Of a DNA stretch of 64,000 nucleotides, positions 7,446-16,427 are shown in pieces. The stretch spans positions 124,001-188,000 of the forward strand of contig JAWKVZ010000003.1 of the NCBI GenBank assembly GCA_041397725.1, in the 5' to 3' direction. The DNA is from JAGRKR01 sp041397725. Lineage in GTDB: Bacteria > Pseudomonadota > Alphaproteobacteria > Rhizobiales > Hyphomicrobiaceae. Each line of letters starts with the position of its first letter. Position 1 is the stretch's first letter. The notes below the pieces were generated by a model, which saw only the letters and a program-made list of their open reading frames with translations, had not been told where the DNA came from and searched no databases. The position numbers and the translations under genes are program-made.

Positions 7446-9797
7446 GTGAGGGCAGGCGTGGCGCCGGAAGCGACGACGGGCGAGGACCACCAGAGCGGCA
7501 AGCGCCGGCGCCGGCGGAGGCTCCGTCTGCGCACGCGCGCGCGTGCCGGAACGCGGCGCACGCTCAGGCGCGCGCGGACGCGACCGGCTTTCGCGCGTGC
7601 CGAGCAGCTCTCGCGCGACCATGGCGCGCGGCTCGGCGGCGATCTCGTGGCGGGGATCGTCTCGGCCCTCGTGACGGTCGCCTATTGCGTCTCCTTCAGC
7701 GCACTGCTGTTCCAGGGCGACCTCAAGTCGGGACTGGCGCTCGGTCTGTGGGCGCTGCTGATGGGCTCGGCGGTGTCCGGTCTCTACGTGGCGCTGAGGA
7801 GCACGCTGACCCCCGTCGGCACGGGCCCCGATACCCCGGCCATCGCCGTGATGAGCGTGCTGGCGGCCACGGTCTCGGCGCCGATCCTGGCGCGTGGCGG
7901 CGGTGTCGAGCTGGCGGTCCTGCATGTCCTGCTCGCCATCACGCTGGCCACCTTCGTGACGGGAGCCGTGCTGTTCCTGATCGGCGCCTTCCGAATGGGC
8001 CAGTTCGTGCGCTTCGTGCCCTATCCGGTGATCGGCGGCTTTCTCGCTGCGTCCGGCTGGCAGCTCGTCACGGGCAGCATCGAGGTCGTGACCGGACGCG
8101 AGCTGCAACTCTTCGCCATGGCCTCGGGGCTGCAGCCGGAGGATGTGCCGAAGCTGGCCGTGGCGGTGGCGTTCGTCGCCGTCGTGTTCCTGCTGAAGTC
8201 GCGCAGCGAGAGCGTGTTCGTTCTGCCGCTGATGTTCTTTTCAGCCACGCTTGTGCTCGATGTCCTGCTCTGGGGGCTCGGCCTCGCGAGTGCGAGCTCC
8301 GGTTGGTACCTCACCGGCTCCAGCCGGCCTGTCCCCTGGTGGCCCCCGGCGGTGGCGCTGGCGGCCGACATCGACTGGCGGCTGTATCTCCATGCACTCG
8401 CGGAAATCGGCTCGGTGGCCGGCGTCACCGCCATTGCGTTGCTGCTCGACGTCTCCAGTCTCGAGGTGCAGCGCGCGCGCGTCGCCGACCTCGACAGTGA
8501 GTTCCGCCACAACGGCATAGCCAACTTGATTGCGGCGCCCCTCGGCGGCTTTTCCGGCAATCTCTCGATGCAGTCGAGCAAGCTGATGGCGGAGACCGGC
8601 GGTGTCGGCCGCGCCAGCGGCGTGGTGGCCGCCGTCTTCATCGGACTCGTGCTGATGACGGGCATCGACCTGCCGCGTCTCGTTCCGACGCCGATCCTCG
8701 CCGGTCTGCTCGCCTATGTCGGCGTGCGCATCCTGCAGGAGGCCATGTCGCGCTCGCCGGCCCAGAATGCCTGGATGGACTTCGCCCTGGCTCTGGCGAT
8801 CATGATCGTCATCATCAATTTCGGCTATCTCGTCGGCGTCGTGCTCGGTGTCGTCGGCGCCTGCCTGATGTTCGCGATCAGCTACAGCCGCATCGGCGTC
8901 GTGCGCCGTCATCTGACTCGGGCAGCATTCGCCAGCAACGTCGAGCGCAGCGCCGCCGACGCGCGCCTGTTGCGCGAGCATGGCGGCAGCATCCACGTCC
9001 TCTGGCTCACGGGGTTCATTTTCTTCGGCTCGTCGAACGGCGTGTTCGAGCACGTGCGCCGCTGCGTCGAGAACCGGACGGGTCCCGGTGCGCGCTATCT
9101 CATCCTGGATTTCGCCGGCGTCTCGGGTTTTGACTCTTCTGCGGTCATGAGCCTGGTCAAGCTCCGCAACTACTGCGACGAGCACCGCGTTGCGCTGGTC
9201 TATTGCGGCCTCGACATGTCGATGCTGCTGACCCTCGAGCAGGCGGAGCTGTTCGGCCATGGCCGCGTCCATCAGGTGCTGCCCAGCCGCAACGAGGCGC
9301 TGGAGTGGTGCGAGGATCGCCTGCTCGCGGATCTGAGCGAGACCGCCGAGCCGAGCGGCGGCGAGACATTCGAGGCCTGGCTGGATCGCGAGCTCGGCAG
9401 GCCGGGCAGCCACGTCGGGCTGCTCGCTTATTTCGTGCGGACCGAGTTGAGCGGTGGCGAGATTCTCTACCGCTCGGGCGAGCCGGCCGACACCATCGAT
9501 CTCGTCGCCGCGGGCGCCATCGCGGTCAGTGTCGCCGACGGCAGCGATCGTCCGCTGCGCATCCGGCGCATGTCCGGCAAGACGGTGGTCGGTGAGATGG
9601 GGTTCTTCCGCCAGACCCGCCGGGCGGCGTCGGTCGGCGCGGAGGGCATGACGGTGGTCTATACGCTGTCGCGCACCGACTTCGAGCGCATGCTTGCGGA
9701 CTCGCCCGAGCTGGCTGCCCGTTTCCTGCAGTTCATCATCCGCGCGCTCGCCGACCGGGTGGAGTTCGCCAATCAGGAGATCGCGGCGCTGATCTGA
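7446..9797 (+). CDS. SulP-family anion transporter with STAS and cyclic-nucleotide-binding domains
   Basis: The 783-residue protein is a three-part SulP carrier. After a strongly basic N-terminal tail (about residues 18-50) there is a SulP membrane domain of many hydrophobic helices (about 63-490; TPVGTGPDTPAIAV matches the family's substrate-site region). A STAS domain follows (about 511-640, with FAGVSGFDSSAVMSL). A C-terminal cNMP-binding domain covers about 655-780 (GEILYRSGEPADTIDLVAAG, VVGEMGFF). SulP proteins move sulfate, bicarbonate or dicarboxylates across the inner membrane; a fused cNMP domain suggests control by cAMP or cGMP. The start is uncertain: GTG at 7446 or GTG at 7458. 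A nucleotidyl cyclase gene lies about 500 bp away, convergently. Confidence 0.9.
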   Translation: MRAGVAPEATTGEDHQSGKRRRRRRLRLRTRARAGTRRTLRRARTRPAFARAEQLSRDHGARLGGDLVAGIVSALVTVAYCVSFSALLFQGDLKSGLALGLWALLMGSAVSGLYVALRSTLTPVGTGPDTPAIAVMSVLAATVSAPILARGGGVELAVLHVLLAITLATFVTGAVLFLIGAFRMGQFVRFVPYPVIGGFLAASGWQLVTGSIEVVTGRELQLFAMASGLQPEDVPKLAVAVAFVAVVFLLKSRSESVFVLPLMFFSATLVLDVLLWGLGLASASSGWYLTGSSRPVPWWPPAVALAADIDWRLYLHALAEIGSVAGVTAIALLLDVSSLEVQRARVADLDSEFRHNGIANLIAAPLGGFSGNLSMQSSKLMAETGGVGRASGVVAAVFIGLVLMTGIDLPRLVPTPILAGLLAYVGVRILQEAMSRSPAQNAWMDFALALAIMIVIINFGYLVGVVLGVVGACLMFAISYSRIGVVRRHLTRAAFASNVERSAADARLLREHGGSIHVLWLTGFIFFGSSNGVFEHVRRCVENRTGPGARYLILDFAGVSGFDSSAVMSLVKLRNYCDEHRVALVYCGLDMSMLLTLEQAELFGHGRVHQVLPSRNEALEWCEDRLLADLSETAEPSGGETFEAWLDRELGRPGSHVGLLAYFVRTELSGGEILYRSGEPADTIDLVAAGAIAVSVADGSDRPLRIRRMSGKTVVGEMGFFRQTRRAASVGAEGMTVVYTLSRTDFERMLADSPELAARFLQFIIRALADRVEFANQEIAALI

Positions 9798-9809
9798 CGA
9801 GCCGCCGCG

Positions 9810-10250
9810 TCAGCCACGCGAGGTCAGCGCCATGACGATGACGACATAGGTGAGCCCGTGCATGAGCTGATCTATGCCCATGGCGCGCCAGTAGCCGTCG
9901 TTGCTGGTCGTCAGCGACAGGCGGCGGATGACCTGCTCCTTGCTCCAGTCGACGTGATAGTGGAAGACGAATTCCGCGACCAGGATCAGCGCCGCGTAAC
10001 CGACACTGCCGGCGGGAAGCAGGAGGAACACTGGCATCGTCAGGACCAGATGGATCGCGCAGTGCAGGAGCCCGCCGGGATGGCCATATGTTCCCTTGTT
10101 GCGCCACTGGTAAGGACCCTGCAGGAAGAAGTCCGCAATGGCATGCTTGAGCAACAGGTATCCGAGGGCGATGAATAGCACTTTGGAGCCGTCTGATCTC
10201 TGAGTGGACAGGTGGGGCGGAACTGTAGCAAGCGGCCGGGCCGATTGCAC
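9810..10250 (-). CDS. DUF3307 family membrane protein
   Basis: The 146-residue frame contains the DUF3307 pattern: a first hydrophobic helix with LLLKHAIADFFLQ, then HPGGLLHCAIHL, a second and third hydrophobic segment, and FHYHVDWSKEQ. It is predicted to have three to four membrane helices. The function of DUF3307 proteins is not established. The frame opens at GTG 10250, but the family usually starts just before the first helix, so GTG at 10181 is a realistic alternative. It lies between the SulP transporter and the cyclase and is read in the same direction as the cyclase, 41 bp from its stop. Confidence 0.8.
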   Translation of the reverse strand: MQSARPLATVPPHLSTQRSDGSKVLFIALGYLLLKHAIADFFLQGPYQWRNKGTYGHPGGLLHCAIHLVLTMPVFLLLPAGSVGYAALILVAEFVFHYHVDWSKEQVIRRLSLTTSNDGYWRAMGIDQLMHGLTYVVIVMALTSRG

Positions 10251-10290
10251 GCGGCCATCGTCGATGGGCTGACGGGAGGCGCGGACCGCC

Positions 10291-12522
10291 TCAGGCGAGG
10301 CTGCCGGTCACTTCGCTATCGCGGGCGTTCGTCAGGTTACACTCGTAATAGTCCAGCAGATCCGCGAGAGACTTCGGATAGGTCTGGCGCGCGTGTGCGA
10401 TGGCGGCCGCGGCGAGCGTCGGGTCGGCGCCTCTGAGCGCGGCGATGAGGCTCGCGTGCTCGCCGGCGAGACGGGCGAACTCGGGCGAAACCGCGACGGT
10501 CGCGTCGCCGATCAGCGCGAAGATGCGGCTCGGCTCCTGCCGGCCCTTCACCTGCACCATGTCGATCTCGAGGAACGCCAGCCCCGGTGTGGCGAGCATG
10601 GTGGTCTCGCCCACGATGATCGCAACGCCGTACAGCTTGGTCAGGCTCTCGAGCCGGGAGGCGACGTTCACGCTGTCGCCGATGGCCGAGTAGTCGAAGC
10701 GCTGCACGGAGCCGAAATTGCCGACGCAGCAGGAACCCGTATTGATGCCGAAGCCGAGCGCGATGGGGGTGGCCCGGCCGCCGGCCTCCCGGGCGCGGTC
10801 CTGGTTGTAGACGGCGAGTGCCTCCTGCATGCCGAGGGCGGCGAGGCAGGCATTGCGCGCATGGTCGGGATCGTCGAGGGGCGCGTTCCAGAAGGCCATG
10901 ACGGCGTCACCGATGTACTTGTCGATGGTGCCGCGGTGCTCAAGCACGACGGTGCTCAGCGGTGTGAAGAGCCGGTTGAGGAAGCTCGTCACCTCCTCGG
11001 CAGAGAGGCCTTCGCAGAGCGATGTGAAGCCGCGCACATCGGCGAACAGGATCGTGAGCTCGCGCGTCTCGCCGCCAAGGCGCAGCAATTCCGGGTGATC
11101 GGCGAGTTGATCGACCAGCGAGGGGGCCATGTAGTGGCTGAAAGCCACGCGGATGCGGCTGCGGTCCGTCTCGGCGCGCAGATACTGATAGAAGGTCGCT
11201 GCCAGATAGAGGACGAGCACCGCCAGCGTGGGATAGACGGGATCGAGCAGCCAGCCGCTCGTGGTGAAGGCGAGCCACGAGGCGAGCGTCACGGCCGCCA
11301 GGAAGCTGGCGCCGACCAGAGCGCCGGAGGCTGCGCCTGTGCGGCGGATGAGCAGAGCCAGCAGGATGCCGGCCGCAAGCAGGAAGGCCAGTTCGGCGCC
11401 AAGTGCGAAATCCGGCCGCGACAGACCCTGCCCCGCCAGGATCTGCTCGATGGCCTGGGCGTGGATCTCGACCCCAGGCGCCAGGGCGTCGAGAGGGGTG
11501 CTCCGCAGGTCCTGCAGGCCGGCGGCGCTCGAGCCGATCAGGACGATGCGGCCGGCGATCTCCTCGCGCGACAGCGTGCCGTCGAACAGCCGCCGGGCGG
11601 AAATGAAGCGGCGTTGGTCGTGCCGGGAGAAATGCAGCCAGAGCTGGCCCTCCGCATCGGTGGCGATGAGCAGGGGGCCGATCCGCACCTCGCTGACGCC
11701 CGTCCGCTCCCCGAAGGACTCGACCCCGCTGGCGCCCGACGATTTGACGATGTAGGTGGTGGCCGCCTTGGCGACCCGCACGACCTCGGCCGCGAACGAC
11801 GGGTAGAGCCGGCCGCTGGCCGCGACCATCACCGGCAGGCGGCGGACGATCTGATCGCGGTCGGGCAGCCAGAGGATGCCACCGGAGCCCTTGGCTCGTG
11901 CATTGAGCAGCGGCAGGCTCGTGCGGAGGCCGGCGAGTTTCGGCACGAACTGCAGGGGATTGTCACCGGCGAAGGCGAAGCCGGCGCGTCTGGGGGGCGC
12001 GGCGCTGTTGCCTGCCGGATCGGCATCGAAGCCCATGACGACCGGCGCCCCGGCGATGGCGTCGGCGAAGCGGCTGTCGTTGCCCGGCAGGGTGGCCAGC
12101 TCCCGCTTGAGCGCCGTCCACTGCTCGCCCGCCGGCAGCAGCTTGGCCAGGGCGTCGGGCGACAGGCGATCGGGCTCGGGAAAGAGGATGTCGATACCGA
12201 TGGCCACGGCGCCGAGCGCCTTGAGCTTGACCACGATGTCGGCGAGGTGTGAGCGCGGCCATGGCCACTGGCCGAGTGCGGCGAGCGAGGCGTCGTCGAT
12301 GTCGATGATGCGCACCGGCAGCCGCGCGGGCACCTGGCGGGGGCTGAGCCTCTGATAGGAATCGAAGACGATGTTGCGCATGTGCGCGACCGGCGTCGGA
12401 TCGGCGATCCGCAGCACGACAGCGACGGCCAGAATGGCCGAGACCGTGAGAACGTAGCCGAGCCTGGTCGAGAATTTGAGCAGTGCGCTGTCTTCCTTCG
12501 CGAATCGATCGTGCGCGTACAC
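10291..12522 (-). CDS. CHASE2-domain class III adenylate/guanylate cyclase
   Basis: From GTG 12522 the protein is 743 residues. One membrane helix (about 21-38) leads into an extracytoplasmic CHASE2 sensor domain (about 60-365, with IIDIDDASL and PLDALAPGVEIHAQ). Three closely spaced helices follow (about 373-447), then a cytoplasmic class III cyclase domain (about 488-680). Catalytic features are present: metal Asp in LFADVRGFT, the second Asp in KYIGDAVMAFWNAP with the substrate Lys, and the Asn/Arg pair in NVASRLE. It makes cAMP (possibly cGMP) in response to a periplasmic signal. The frame is open a further 100 residues upstream, but that part is low-complexity Arg/Ala and shares the promoter region of ugd, so the true start is uncertain. 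Confidence 0.92.
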   Translation of the reverse strand: MYAHDRFAKEDSALLKFSTRLGYVLTVSAILAVAVVLRIADPTPVAHMRNIVFDSYQRLSPRQVPARLPVRIIDIDDASLAALGQWPWPRSHLADIVVKLKALGAVAIGIDILFPEPDRLSPDALAKLLPAGEQWTALKRELATLPGNDSRFADAIAGAPVVMGFDADPAGNSAAPPRRAGFAFAGDNPLQFVPKLAGLRTSLPLLNARAKGSGGILWLPDRDQIVRRLPVMVAASGRLYPSFAAEVVRVAKAATTYIVKSSGASGVESFGERTGVSEVRIGPLLIATDAEGQLWLHFSRHDQRRFISARRLFDGTLSREEIAGRIVLIGSSAAGLQDLRSTPLDALAPGVEIHAQAIEQILAGQGLSRPDFALGAELAFLLAAGILLALLIRRTGAASGALVGASFLAAVTLASWLAFTTSGWLLDPVYPTLAVLVLYLAATFYQYLRAETDRSRIRVAFSHYMAPSLVDQLADHPELLRLGGETRELTILFADVRGFTSLCEGLSAEEVTSFLNRLFTPLSTVVLEHRGTIDKYIGDAVMAFWNAPLDDPDHARNACLAALGMQEALAVYNQDRAREAGGRATPIALGFGINTGSCCVGNFGSVQRFDYSAIGDSVNVASRLESLTKLYGVAIIVGETTMLATPGLAFLEIDMVQVKGRQEPSRIFALIGDATVAVSPEFARLAGEHASLIAALRGADPTLAAAAIAHARQTYPKSLADLLDYYECNLTNARDSEVTGSLA

Positions 12523-12863
12523 CGCCGCATCGCCGGCGCTGGGTGCAGGTCTCGATCTCGCGCCACCAGCCGTCGTCCGGGCGCGCCATGATATCGATAT
12601 TCGGGGCTCTGTCGCCACCTCACTCGTTCGAAGGTGGGGGGTGGGCAGCGTCGCGCGGCCGTGTGCCGCTTTTCGCCGACTTGCCGGTGCCCGAATTCTC
12701 GAATAGAGCCTCATCACGACTGTCTGGCCGTCCCGACGCGACGGAACCGGCCGATTCAGGGCAGTGGAGGCGGGCGCGCAGACGGCCTCGACGCGTGGAA
12801 CGAGTGGTGCCGCGGAACGCATGCCGTTCGGCAGGGCTGCGGGCGAGCAGAGAGGGAAGCGGC
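12523..12863. other. Divergent intergenic region, cyclase / ugd
   Basis: About 340 bp separate the likely GTG start of the cyclase (leftward) from the GTG start of ugd (rightward). It is open in several frames because of high GC, but no frame looks like protein. It must contain promoters for one or both genes; I cannot pick convincing -35/-10 boxes. The ribosome-binding sequence of ugd (AGAGGGAAG) lies at its right end. Confidence 0.4.
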
Positions 12864-14168
12864 GTGAAGATCTGCATGATTGGGGCCGGTTACGTGGGCC
12901 TCGTGTCTGCCGCGTGTTTCTCGGAATTCGGCTGGACCGTGACGTGCGTCGACAAGGACGCGGATCGCATCGCGCGCCTCAACGCGGGCCAGACGCCGAT
13001 CTACGAGCCGGGGCTCGAGAGCCTGCTCGAGCGGAATCTGGCGGCGCAGCGCTTGTTCTTCACCCAGGACATCGGCCCGGCCGTGCAGGAGGCCGACGTG
13101 GTCTTCCTGGCGGTCGGCACGCCCATGCGTCGTGGCGACGGCCATGCCGATCTCACCTATGTCCATGGTGCGGTGACCGATCTGGCGCCCCATCTGGACG
13201 GCTTTACCGTGCTGGCGACCAAGTCGACGGTGCCGGTCGGGACCAGCCGGGAGATCGAGCTGCGTCTGAGAGAGCTGTGCCCGGATGCCGATTTCGCCGT
13301 CTGCTCCAATCCCGAGTTCCTGCGCGAGGGCTCGGCCATCCAGGATTTCACGCATCCCGATCGTGTGCTCGTCGGCTGTGACGATGCGCGTGCGCGGGAG
13401 GTCATGGCGCGGCTCTACAAGCCGCTGACGCTGCGCAACTCGCCGGTGATCTTCACCTCGCGCGAGTCCGCCGAGCTCGCCAAATATGCCGCCAACGCCT
13501 TCCTGGCGATGAAGATCAGCTTCATCAACGAGATCGCCGACCTCTGCGAGGCCATCGGCGGCGACGTGCAGGAGGTCGCAACCGCCATCGGCAAGGACCG
13601 CCGCATCGGCGAGAAGTTCCTGCATCCCGGCCCTGGCTATGGCGGATCGTGTTTCCCGAAGGACGTCTCGGCGCTCATCAGGATCGCGCGCGAGAACGAG
13701 CGGCCGCTCTCCCTTGTCGAGCAGGTCCAGCGCGTCAACGACGAGCGCAAGATCGCCATGGCCAATCGCATCGAGCGGGCGCTGCCGGGCGGCGCCAGGG
13801 GCAAGACGATCGGCGTGCTCGGCGTGACCTTCAAGCCGAATACGGACGACATGCGCGAGGCCCCGAGCCTCGTGGTGGTGCCGATGCTGCAGGAGCGCGG
13901 CGCCACGATCCGCGTCTTCGATCCGCAGGGACGCCTGCACGGCGAGGCCCTGCTGCCCGGGGTGGTCTGGTGCGACTCCGCAGCCGCTGTCGCCGATGGC
14001 GCCGATGCGATCGTCGTGCTGACCGAATGGAACGAGTTCCGTGCGCTCGATCTCGGCAATCTGAAGGATCGCATGCGCGGCACGCTGCTGTTCGACTATC
14101 GCAACCTGTACAACCCGGCCGACGCGCGCGCACGCGGCCTGATTTATCAGGGTGTCGGGCGCAGTTGA
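12864..14168 (+). CDS. ugd: UDP-glucose 6-dehydrogenase
   Basis: The 434-residue protein starts with the Rossmann motif MIGAGYVGLV and contains the UDP-glucose/GDP-mannose dehydrogenase signatures. These are VGTP, STVPVGT, SNPEFLREG, the central KYAANAFLAMKISFINE helix, the catalytic Cys in GYGGSCFPKD, and GVTFKPNTDDMREAPS. It oxidises UDP-glucose twice with NAD to UDP-glucuronate, a precursor for exopolysaccharide, capsule or lipid A sugars. GTG at 12864 is chosen: AGAGGGAAG precedes it and the Rossmann strand begins at once. No other polysaccharide genes adjoin it. Confidence 0.96.
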   Translation: MKICMIGAGYVGLVSAACFSEFGWTVTCVDKDADRIARLNAGQTPIYEPGLESLLERNLAAQRLFFTQDIGPAVQEADVVFLAVGTPMRRGDGHADLTYVHGAVTDLAPHLDGFTVLATKSTVPVGTSREIELRLRELCPDADFAVCSNPEFLREGSAIQDFTHPDRVLVGCDDARAREVMARLYKPLTLRNSPVIFTSRESAELAKYAANAFLAMKISFINEIADLCEAIGGDVQEVATAIGKDRRIGEKFLHPGPGYGGSCFPKDVSALIRIARENERPLSLVEQVQRVNDERKIAMANRIERALPGGARGKTIGVLGVTFKPNTDDMREAPSLVVVPMLQERGATIRVFDPQGRLHGEALLPGVVWCDSAAAVADGADAIVVLTEWNEFRALDLGNLKDRMRGTLLFDYRNLYNPADARARGLIYQGVGRS

Positions 14169-14265
14169 GCGGATGCGAGGTTGAAGGCTGTCCCGGCGCG
14201 CGCGGCGATCGTCATACCGCCACGCGCCGGCTCTCTGTTACAGCGTGCCTCACGCAGCAGTGCGC

Positions 14266-15324
14266 TCAAGAGCCTTCGCTGTGCAGACGTCTCCAGAACG
14301 CTTCGCGCGCACGCTTGCCGGTGAACAGCTTCCTGGGCGCGCGCCGCTTCGTGGTGCTGGGGCGGCCGACATACATGGTCGGGCTGTAGGCGCGGCGGCG
14401 CGGCTGCATCGACGTGTCGGGACGCACCCGTGCCTCCGGGCGGACGATGCGTGCGGGCCGCGGCTGCGTCGCCGGATCGACGCCGAGGGCCATGCGCCCG
14501 TAGGGATAGCGCCGCACGCGCGGCGGCTGCGCGGCAGGCTCGGCTGCGGCAGGCGTGCTGCTCGCCGGCTGCTCGACTGGTGCGGGCCTGGCTTGGGCCA
14601 CCCGCGGTGCTGCCGGCTCGACGCTCGGCTGCCAGCTGCCGTCTCTGATCACGGGGCGACCGCGCGCGATCGTCGTGCGCGGCCGGCAGCGGCCGGTGTT
14701 GTCGACGACCTCGTTGGAGCGGCAGGTGCCGCAGGCCGTCGTCTTGAAGCCTCGCACGAGCGTCAGCAGAATATGATCGGGTTGGTCGACGGGCAGGCTG
14801 GCATTGGCCCGGCTCACGAACGCCGCCATTGCCCGCTTGGAGCCGGGACCCCACACGCCGTCGATATCACCATGATAGCAGCCGACGCGCTTGAGCTCGC
14901 TCTGGATGTCCCGCGCAAGAGCCGCTGCCGTACGATGGCGCTCGGGCGGGGATTGCAACCGAGGCTGGACGAGCGCCGGTGTGGCCGGTCGGGCCGGGAC
15001 GATCGATGTCGGAATGCTCTCGCTCGGCTGCACGCGTGGCGCGCGGGGCACCTCTGCGGCGACCGTGCGCGGCGCGGCCGGCTGCGGGCGGACGATGGGG
15101 GCTGAGGCCGGCGCCTGTGCGCGCAGCAGCGGCTGCGCCGGCGAGAAGATCCGCGGCGCACTCTGGCGCGCTGCGGCCGGCTCCGTGGGAGCGACGTCTC
15201 GCTGGGTCGCTATGCTGACGAGGGTATCGAGCTTGGCCTTCTGTGCCGTATCCGTCTTGGGAAACGCAAATACGGCGACCCCGATGCCCATGAAGAGCAA
15301 CAACGCTCCGACAACTCGTACCAT
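14266..15324 (-). CDS. Exported Pro/Ala-rich protein with peptidoglycan-binding-like domain
   Basis: The 352-residue product has an N-terminal hydrophobic helix (MVRVVGALLLFMGIGVAVFAF), a long Pro/Ala/Arg-rich disordered stretch, then one folded domain. That domain (about residues 135-200) resembles PG_binding_1: IQSELKRVGCYHGDIDGVWGP followed by KRAMAAF and a short Cys-containing tail (TTACGTCRSNE). A second Pro-rich, very basic tail ends the protein. A single anchored helix plus a wall-binding domain suggests attachment to peptidoglycan from the inner membrane. The ATG at 15324 is preferred because AGAGGA lies eight bases upstream; the frame is open to 15450. Confidence 0.75.
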   Translation of the reverse strand: MVRVVGALLLFMGIGVAVFAFPKTDTAQKAKLDTLVSIATQRDVAPTEPAAARQSAPRIFSPAQPLLRAQAPASAPIVRPQPAAPRTVAAEVPRAPRVQPSESIPTSIVPARPATPALVQPRLQSPPERHRTAAALARDIQSELKRVGCYHGDIDGVWGPGSKRAMAAFVSRANASLPVDQPDHILLTLVRGFKTTACGTCRSNEVVDNTGRCRPRTTIARGRPVIRDGSWQPSVEPAAPRVAQARPAPVEQPASSTPAAAEPAAQPPRVRRYPYGRMALGVDPATQPRPARIVRPEARVRPDTSMQPRRRAYSPTMYVGRPSTTKRRAPRKLFTGKRAREAFWRRLHSEGS

Positions 15325-15989
15325 AACCTTGTCCTCTGGTTGGGGCGACGGAACCCTCCTGCCACGGCAGGTGCTCCATCCGTGCGCGCTGGTCCCGAGA
15401 GACTGTCCGCGACGCAAGGGGCGCGGTCCCGATGCTCGGAGCGCAGTCACGCGCTAGGTCGCTGATTTCTCGACCGATATCTTCCTCGAAGACACGAGTA
15501 TCCTGCTCGCAGACTAGACCTTCCCACCTCTGGATGCAAACGCCGCCGCTCTATTCGTAGGGAAACACTCATTTCACGGACTGCCATGTGCCCGATCCGA
15601 CACGCGTGGCAGAAGCCGGTCGGCGCCGGCTTCATCCGCGGTCAGGAAACATGCTCTCGGCATGGGGCCGGGACGGATATCCACACGTGGCAATCCGAGT
15701 GCTGAATAGCGGCAATGACGCTGGCAGCCGCGGATGTGACCTGCCGCTCACCCAAAGCACCAGCCCAATGAACGCAACTCATTGCGTTTTCTGACATTCT
15801 GTTCAGCTACACTGTGATATGCGCGCCACAGAGCAATGCTGGATCGCGCCGCCATGGATTGCCGAAAAGTGCAAGACGTGCGTATCGTCCTAGCGGCGTC
15901 TCAAGCACGGGGCTGGGGTCTTGGTACGTTCTGCCACATTCGCCACGTGCGGGTTAGCGCTTGTAGTCCTGATTGGGAGAGGAAGACCA
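15325..15989. other. 665-bp intergenic region between divergent genes
   Basis: No convincing gene is seen here; short frames lack protein-like features. It holds the divergent promoters of the wall-binding-type protein and the Lys-rich protein. Two perfect inverted repeats stand out: GAAGCCGG with a 6-nt loop at 15612-15633, and AACGCAA / TTGCGTT with a 4-nt loop at 15771-15788, the latter followed by a short T run. The right half looks less GC-rich than the surroundings. Confidence 0.4.
15771..15790 (+). other. Small perfect inverted repeat followed by T run
   Basis: Seven-base arms AACGCAA and TTGCGTT flank a CTCA loop and are followed by TT. It could be a weak terminator or an operator-like palindrome upstream of the Lys-rich gene. 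No gene ends just before it on the plus strand, so an operator role is at least as likely. Confidence 0.3.
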
Positions 15990-16379
15990 ATGCGCATCAT
16001 GAAGGCATTGATGGGTGTGGTGGTGGCCGTTGCCATGGCTCTGTTCCTGGCGGTCGCACCGAGCAGCGCAGCGCCGGCAACCGGCACCACGCTGAAGGCG
16101 AAGGCTGGCGACGTGAGTGTCGTCGAGCAGGTTGCCAAGCATATGAAGGCCAAGAAGGCTAAGAAGGCCAAGAAGGCGAAGAAGAAGAAGAAGGCCAAGG
16201 GCAAGAAGGGCAAGAAGAAGGCCAAGGGCAAGAAGGGTAAGAAGAAGAAGGCCAAGGGCAAGAAGAAGGGCAAGAAGAAGAAGGCTAAAAAGAAGGCCAA
16301 GGCCGGCAAGTGCGGCACCTACATGTACTACAGCAAGAAGGCTCGTAAGTGCATGGACGTCCGCAACAAGAAGAAGTAA
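15990..16379 (+). CDS. Exported Lys-rich repeat protein, paralogue 1
   Basis: The 129-residue product starts with a signal peptide (MRIMKALMGVVVAVAM... ending PSSA-AP near residue 27) and a short neutral linker. A run of about 58 residues follows, made almost only of Lys, Ala and Gly in KKAKK/KGKKGKK units; by hand count 39 of 58 are Lys. It ends in a short Cys-containing tail (KCGTYMYYSKKARKCMD). GGGAGAGGAAG precedes the ATG and a clear terminator follows, so it is a single-gene transcript. The Lys-rich part recalls histone-H1-like proteins, but the signal peptide argues for export. Possible roles include binding DNA, LPS or acidic polymers outside the cytoplasm; none is shown. A paralogue with the same signal peptide is at 25279-25680. 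Confidence 0.85.
   Translation: MRIMKALMGVVVAVAMALFLAVAPSSAAPATGTTLKAKAGDVSVVEQVAKHMKAKKAKKAKKAKKKKKAKGKKGKKKAKGKKGKKKKAKGKKKGKKKKAKKKAKAGKCGTYMYYSKKARKCMDVRNKKK
16138..16310 (+). repeat. Low-complexity AAG/GCC/GGC coding repeat
   Basis: Inside the Lys-rich gene the DNA is an irregular tandem array of AAG codons interrupted by GCN (Ala) and GGY (Gly). Units are 9-33 bp and not perfectly periodic. Nearly all Lys codons are AAG. Such tracts can expand or contract by slippage. Confidence 0.8.
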
Positions 16380-16427
16380 TTGGACGGTCTGGTTTCTGCT
16401 CCCAACGAGCGGGGCCAAGCTGATCAG

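Noticed and set aside
10393..12252. Very long open frame (619 codons) on the plus strand opposite the cyclase
   Set aside because: It is the mirror of a recognisable cyclase in GC-rich DNA, with an Arg/Gly/Gln/His-rich product and no motif.
15990..16379. Calling the Lys-rich proteins bacterial histone H1-like nucleoid proteins
   Set aside because: The Lys-rich body fits, but both copies start with a clear signal peptide, so a nucleoid role is not the simplest reading.
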